From Candidatus Poribacteria bacterium (GTDB lineage Bacteria; Poribacteria; WGA-4E; WGA-3G): 8,844 bases of DNA. Under the pieces are notes generated by a model. It did not search any database. It was not told the origin of the DNA and worked only from the letters and a program-made list of their open reading frames with translations. The position numbers and the translations under genes were made by a program. How positions within the stretch are numbered: the stretch's first letter is position 1; each line of letters starts with the position of its first letter. The stretch spans positions 1 to 8,844 of the forward strand of contig VXXH01000002.1 of NCBI GenBank assembly GCA_009835515.1, given 5' to 3'. Positions 6,783-8,844 of the stretch are shown piece after piece.

Positions 6783-6799
6783 TGCAATTTCCGTGCCAA
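6783..6799 (-). promoter_or_regulatory. Sigma-54 (RpoN) promoter, exact consensus match
   Basis: The minus strand from 6799 to 6783 reads TTGGCACGGAAATTGCA, matching every fixed position of the published consensus YTGGCACGRNNNTTGCW, with the invariant GG and GC dinucleotides at the required spacing (-24/-12). The predicted start is at or next to 6772. It needs RpoN and an AAA+ enhancer-binding activator, and neither gene is in the window. The site lies in an intergenic region and points into the structured element 6772-6650. Confidence 0.72.
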
Positions 6800-6800
6800 T

Positions 6801-6819
6801 CGAAAACCGGCTGTTTTCG
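6801..6819. promoter_or_regulatory. 7-bp inverted repeat abutting the sigma-54 promoter
   Basis: CGAAAACcggctGTTTTCG is a perfect inverted repeat centred at about -38 of the predicted start, one base upstream of the -24 element. It could be an operator or an architectural-protein site. It has no T-run, so a terminator is unlikely. Confidence 0.4.
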
Positions 6820-6841
6820 GTGATAAATGTTGGAATTTTGC

Positions 6842-6872
6842 CTATTTTTTGGACATGTATGGTAAAAAATAG
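6842..6872. promoter_or_regulatory. 9-bp inverted repeat, candidate enhancer site
   Basis: CTATTTTTT (6842-6850) and AAAAAATAG (6864-6872) form a perfect inverted repeat around a 13-nt centre holding ACATGT. Its centre is about 85 bp upstream of the predicted sigma-54 start, within the usual range for sites bound by sigma-54 activators. The assignment is positional, since no activator is known here. Confidence 0.4.
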
Positions 6873-6896
6873 ACATTGCGGAATAACTATAATCCT

Positions 6897-6952
6897 CACG
6901 GTTCGCGAGTCAAACTCGCGCCTACACGGTTCGCGAGTCAAACTCGCGCCTA
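6897..6952. repeat. Two perfect tandem 28-bp units, each a hairpin with GTAG foot
   Basis: 6897-6924 and 6925-6952 are identical. Each contains CGCGAGTcaaACTCGCG, a 7-bp stem with a 3-nt loop. Read on the minus strand each hairpin is preceded by GTAGG. They lie 24 bp past the lipoprotein stop. No T-run follows either hairpin, so they would stabilise the mRNA 3' end or act as repeats, not as classical terminators. Confidence 0.8.
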
Positions 6953-6976
6953 CAAAATACAAGAGCATTGTGGTTA

Positions 6977-7489
6977 TTAATTAAGTGGCGGAAGCGTGTA
7001 TTGTTTAGACAGAACATCCTCTAATAGGACAGAGTAGATTTGGTTTAAATCTCTGAACTTGCGTCGCATATTTGTAAAGCAGTGGCTGTTGACGAATTCC
7101 GCCATCTGTGCGTTGGTAAGGTTACCGGCTGCTAAGGTCGGAATTTCCGTCAAACACTCATTGATAAGTTCATCAAGTACTGCCGAGGCAGCCCCGTCTC
7201 GAACCTCACCCTCTAATAATTTACCTCTATCAAAAGCGAGTTCATCGGGCAAACTGTTTAAAGCATGAACCCCGATTAACGACCGAACCTCAGGATCTAC
7301 CTCCGATATTGCCGCTTTAACATCCGAAAGCGGCATCCCTTCAAGGATAGTCGCCAGATCATCAACAGTGACAGTCACGGGGTTCAAGACATCTTCTGCT
7401 TCAATTGGGGTGCCGCAGGATGTTAAGATAAAGGATAGGACTACGATTATACTTGCGGCTGCGAGTATGATCAGTGTTAAGTTTTTCAT
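6977..7489 (-). CDS. Small lipoprotein of unknown function
   Basis: 170 residues. The N-terminus has a charged start (MKN), a hydrophobic stretch at 4-21, and a lipobox 'LTSC' with the lipid-modified cysteine at C25, so it should be anchored in a membrane. The mature part is mostly acidic and predicted helical by eye, with two further cysteines (C112, C137) that could pair. I do not recognise a family. ATG 7489 is supported by AAGGA 9 nt upstream. The gene begins only 19 nt after the rtcB stop on the same strand, so co-transcription with rtcB is likely. That is an unusual pairing, because RtcB acts on RNA in the cytoplasm while this protein would be outside. No terminator with a T-run follows it before the tandem hairpins. 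Confidence 0.8.
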   Translation of the reverse strand: MKNLTLIILAAASIIVVLSFILTSCGTPIEAEDVLNPVTVTVDDLATILEGMPLSDVKAAISEVDPEVRSLIGVHALNSLPDELAFDRGKLLEGEVRDGAASAVLDELINECLTEIPTLAAGNLTNAQMAEFVNSHCFTNMRRKFRDLNQIYSVLLEDVLSKQYTLPPLN

Positions 7490-7508
7490 TTCGATTGTTC
7501 CTTAGATG

Positions 7509-8844
7509 TTAGCCTTTTACGACACCGATGGGACGGAGGCGTGCGACCCGCCGCGAAAGCCCGGCTTTGTCAACGACACGGACGACTTCATCAACATCCT
7601 TGTAAGCCTCGGGTACCTCTTCTTGGAGGGTGCGTCTACCTTCGGCGCGGACGAAGATCCCTTGTGCTTCCAAATCTTTCTGGATGGAGCGTCCCTTTGT
7701 CAAGGCGATCGCTTTCCGGCGTGAGAGGACTCTACCGGCACCATGGCAGGTGGTACCCCACGTCTCCGCCATCGCACCTGGATTGCCAACAAGCACATAA
7801 GAGGCGGTCCCCATATCGCCGGGGATTAGCACGGGCTGCCCGACTTTCTGGTATTTTTCGGGGATTTCTGGATGCCCTGCTGGGAACGCGCGCGTCGCGC
7901 CTTTGCGGTGGATAAAGAGTTCACGTTCTTTGCCATCAACGGTGTGTTTCTCAAATTTTCCGATGTTATGCGCGACATCGTAGACGAGTTCTAAGCCGAG
8001 TTCGTCTTCTGTTGTGTCGAAAAATTGCATGAAGGTCTGGCGGACGAGGTGCATAATACACTGACGATTGTTCCATGCGTAGTTGGCACTACACGCCATT
8101 GCGGTGATGTAGTCCTGTCCCTCCGGTGAGTTAATCGGTGCGGAGGCGAGCTGCCGGTCAGGGAGTCTGATGCCGTATCTTTCGGCAACTTTGACCCAAC
8201 TCTTGACGTGTTCATCGCAGATCTGGTAACCGAAGCCGCGTGAACCGGTATGGATCATGACACAGATGTTGCCTTCGCTTAACCCCATCGCGTCGGCGGC
8301 TTCTCGGTAAAAGATGCGGTCAACGGCTTGGACTTCAAGGAAATGGTTGCCGGAGCCGAGTGTGCCGAGCTGGTTTTTACCGCGTTCTAAGGCGCGTTGG
8401 CTCGCAGCATCGGCGCTGGCGTGTTGGAGGAAACCGGTCGCCTCGGTGAAGGTAAGGTCGTTTGGATGTCCGTATTCCCGATCAATTGCCCACTGCGCGC
8501 CTTTCTCCAGCATCTGCCGCTCTTCTTGGACAGTAAGCCGAATTGCGCCGCTGGAGCCGACACCACACGGGACGTTCTCGAACAACCTGCCGATGAGTGC
8601 TTTCCGTTTTCCATCAAGCTGTGAGACATCAAGGTTCGTCCGGATGAGCCGGACTCCGCAATTGATGTCGTATCCGATGCCCCCGGGAGAGACGACACCA
8701 TCCGCCTTCGGATCCGTGGCAGCGACACCACCGATGACGAAGCCGTATCCCCAGTGTAAATCGGGCATCGCGAGTGAGTGTTTGACGATGCCGGGGAGAT
8801 GCGCGACGTTTGCTACTTGCTGCAACGCCTCGTCGCTTTTTGCC
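7509..8844 (-). CDS. rtcB: RNA-splicing ligase RtcB, 5' end beyond the window
   Basis: GTP- and Mn-dependent ligase joining 2',3'-cyclic phosphate or 3'-phosphate RNA ends to 5'-OH ends, for tRNA splicing or RNA repair in the cytoplasm. The frame is open to the right edge. TTG at 8825 is not the real start, because codons before it continue the family sequence (AKSDEA before 'LQQVANVAHLPGIV'). Counting from that TTG, the metal ligands are D53 and C56 ('GYDINCG'), H161 ('GSGNHFLE'), H192 ('IHTGSRG') and H286 ('DVAHNIGKFE'). The guanylylated histidine is H361 in 'CHGAGRVLSR'. These match Pyrococcus D95, C98, H203, H234, H329 and H404 with a constant offset of 42-43. About 36 residues are therefore missing and the enzyme should be full length and active. 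The neighbour downstream is a lipoprotein. No archease or RtcA is visible. Confidence 0.95.
   Translation of the reverse strand, partial: AKSDEALQQVANVAHLPGIVKHSLAMPDLHWGYGFVIGGVAATDPKADGVVSPGGIGYDINCGVRLIRTNLDVSQLDGKRKALIGRLFENVPCGVGSSGAIRLTVQEERQMLEKGAQWAIDREYGHPNDLTFTEATGFLQHASADAASQRALERGKNQLGTLGSGNHFLEVQAVDRIFYREAADAMGLSEGNICVMIHTGSRGFGYQICDEHVKSWVKVAERYGIRLPDRQLASAPINSPEGQDYITAMACSANYAWNNRQCIMHLVRQTFMQFFDTTEDELGLELVYDVAHNIGKFEKHTVDGKERELFIHRKGATRAFPAGHPEIPEKYQKVGQPVLIPGDMGTASYVLVGNPGAMAETWGTTCHGAGRVLSRRKAIALTKGRSIQKDLEAQGIFVRAEGRRTLQEEVPEAYKDVDEVVRVVDKAGLSRRVARLRPIGVVKG

Noticed and set aside
6780..6872. Plus-strand 30-codon ORF (MCNFRANRKPAVFG...) with AAGGAGG 11 nt before its ATG, possibly a small protein behind a structured leader
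   Set aside because: The ribosome site is good, but the ORF overlaps an exact minus-strand sigma-54 promoter and its last nine bases are an inverted-repeat arm. The helix upstream has its T-run on the minus-strand side, and the protein has no recognisable feature. It is kept as the main alternative to the small RNA reading.
6639..6872. Plus-strand 77-codon ORF
   Set aside because: It runs through the long helix and the promoter, has mixed composition and a weak start, and looks like chance coding.
6897..6952. Two 28-bp repeats as a mini CRISPR array
   Set aside because: The copies are directly adjacent with no spacers, and no cas genes are present.
7541..7915. Plus-strand ORF opposite rtcB
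   Set aside because: It is antisense to the catalytic part of rtcB, with arginine-rich composition typical of a shadow frame.
8094..8118. TTGGCAC followed by TTGC on the plus strand
   Set aside because: The spacing is too long for sigma-54, and it lies inside rtcB.

Overview
The window looks like a chromosomal piece of an uncultured environmental bacterium, most likely Candidatus Poribacteria or a close relative. This rests on recognised protein style and not on any search. The style includes an ECF sigma factor fused through a membrane helix to a long Asp-box beta-propeller, a co-encoded PD40/TolB-like secreted propeller with a 'DWFDP...LLTTTWG' tail, a secreted tandem LamG-like protein, and many short dispersed palindromes between genes. 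All five host genes and the transposase gene lie on the minus strand.

Layout, left to right. 1-28: a perfect hairpin. 56-767: a compact RAYT/IS200-like unit, a Y1 HUH transposase gene bounded by a 46-bp inverted repeat that carries a CACCCC-GTA-GGGGTG palindrome, with a third palindrome copy inside the left end. 801-4746: a two-gene unit, PD40 propeller protein then the sigma/propeller fusion, overlapping by 14 bp. 4896-6371: a secreted protein made of two tandem copies of a LamG-like domain. 6372-6976: a 605-nt intergenic region dense in signals. 6977-7489: a small lipoprotein of unknown function. 7509-8844: RNA ligase RtcB, running off the right edge and missing roughly its first 36 residues.

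The most interesting stretch is 6600-6872. Read on the minus strand it holds, in order: a 9-bp inverted repeat at an enhancer-like distance, a 7-bp inverted repeat, an exact match to the sigma-54 consensus (TTGGCACGGAAATTGCA, 6799 to 6783), and about 120 nt that fold into a long interrupted helix (3+8+6 bp) ending in TTTTTTCTTTT. Next comes a separate sigma-70-like promoter (TTGTCT, 17 bp, TATAAT) for the LamG gene. This reads as a self-contained sigma-54-driven small RNA gene. Its predicted 5' tail contains CCUCCUU, the same sequence as the anti-Shine-Dalgarno of 16S rRNA. It lies downstream of rtcB on the same strand. RtcB operons in other bacteria are classically sigma-54 controlled and sometimes carry structured RNAs, so an RNA-repair link is an attractive but unproven inference.

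How the genes may work together: the PD40 protein and the membrane-anchored sigma factor probably form one envelope-sensing unit. The rtcB-lipoprotein pair probably forms another transcription unit. The LamG protein probably has its own promoter.
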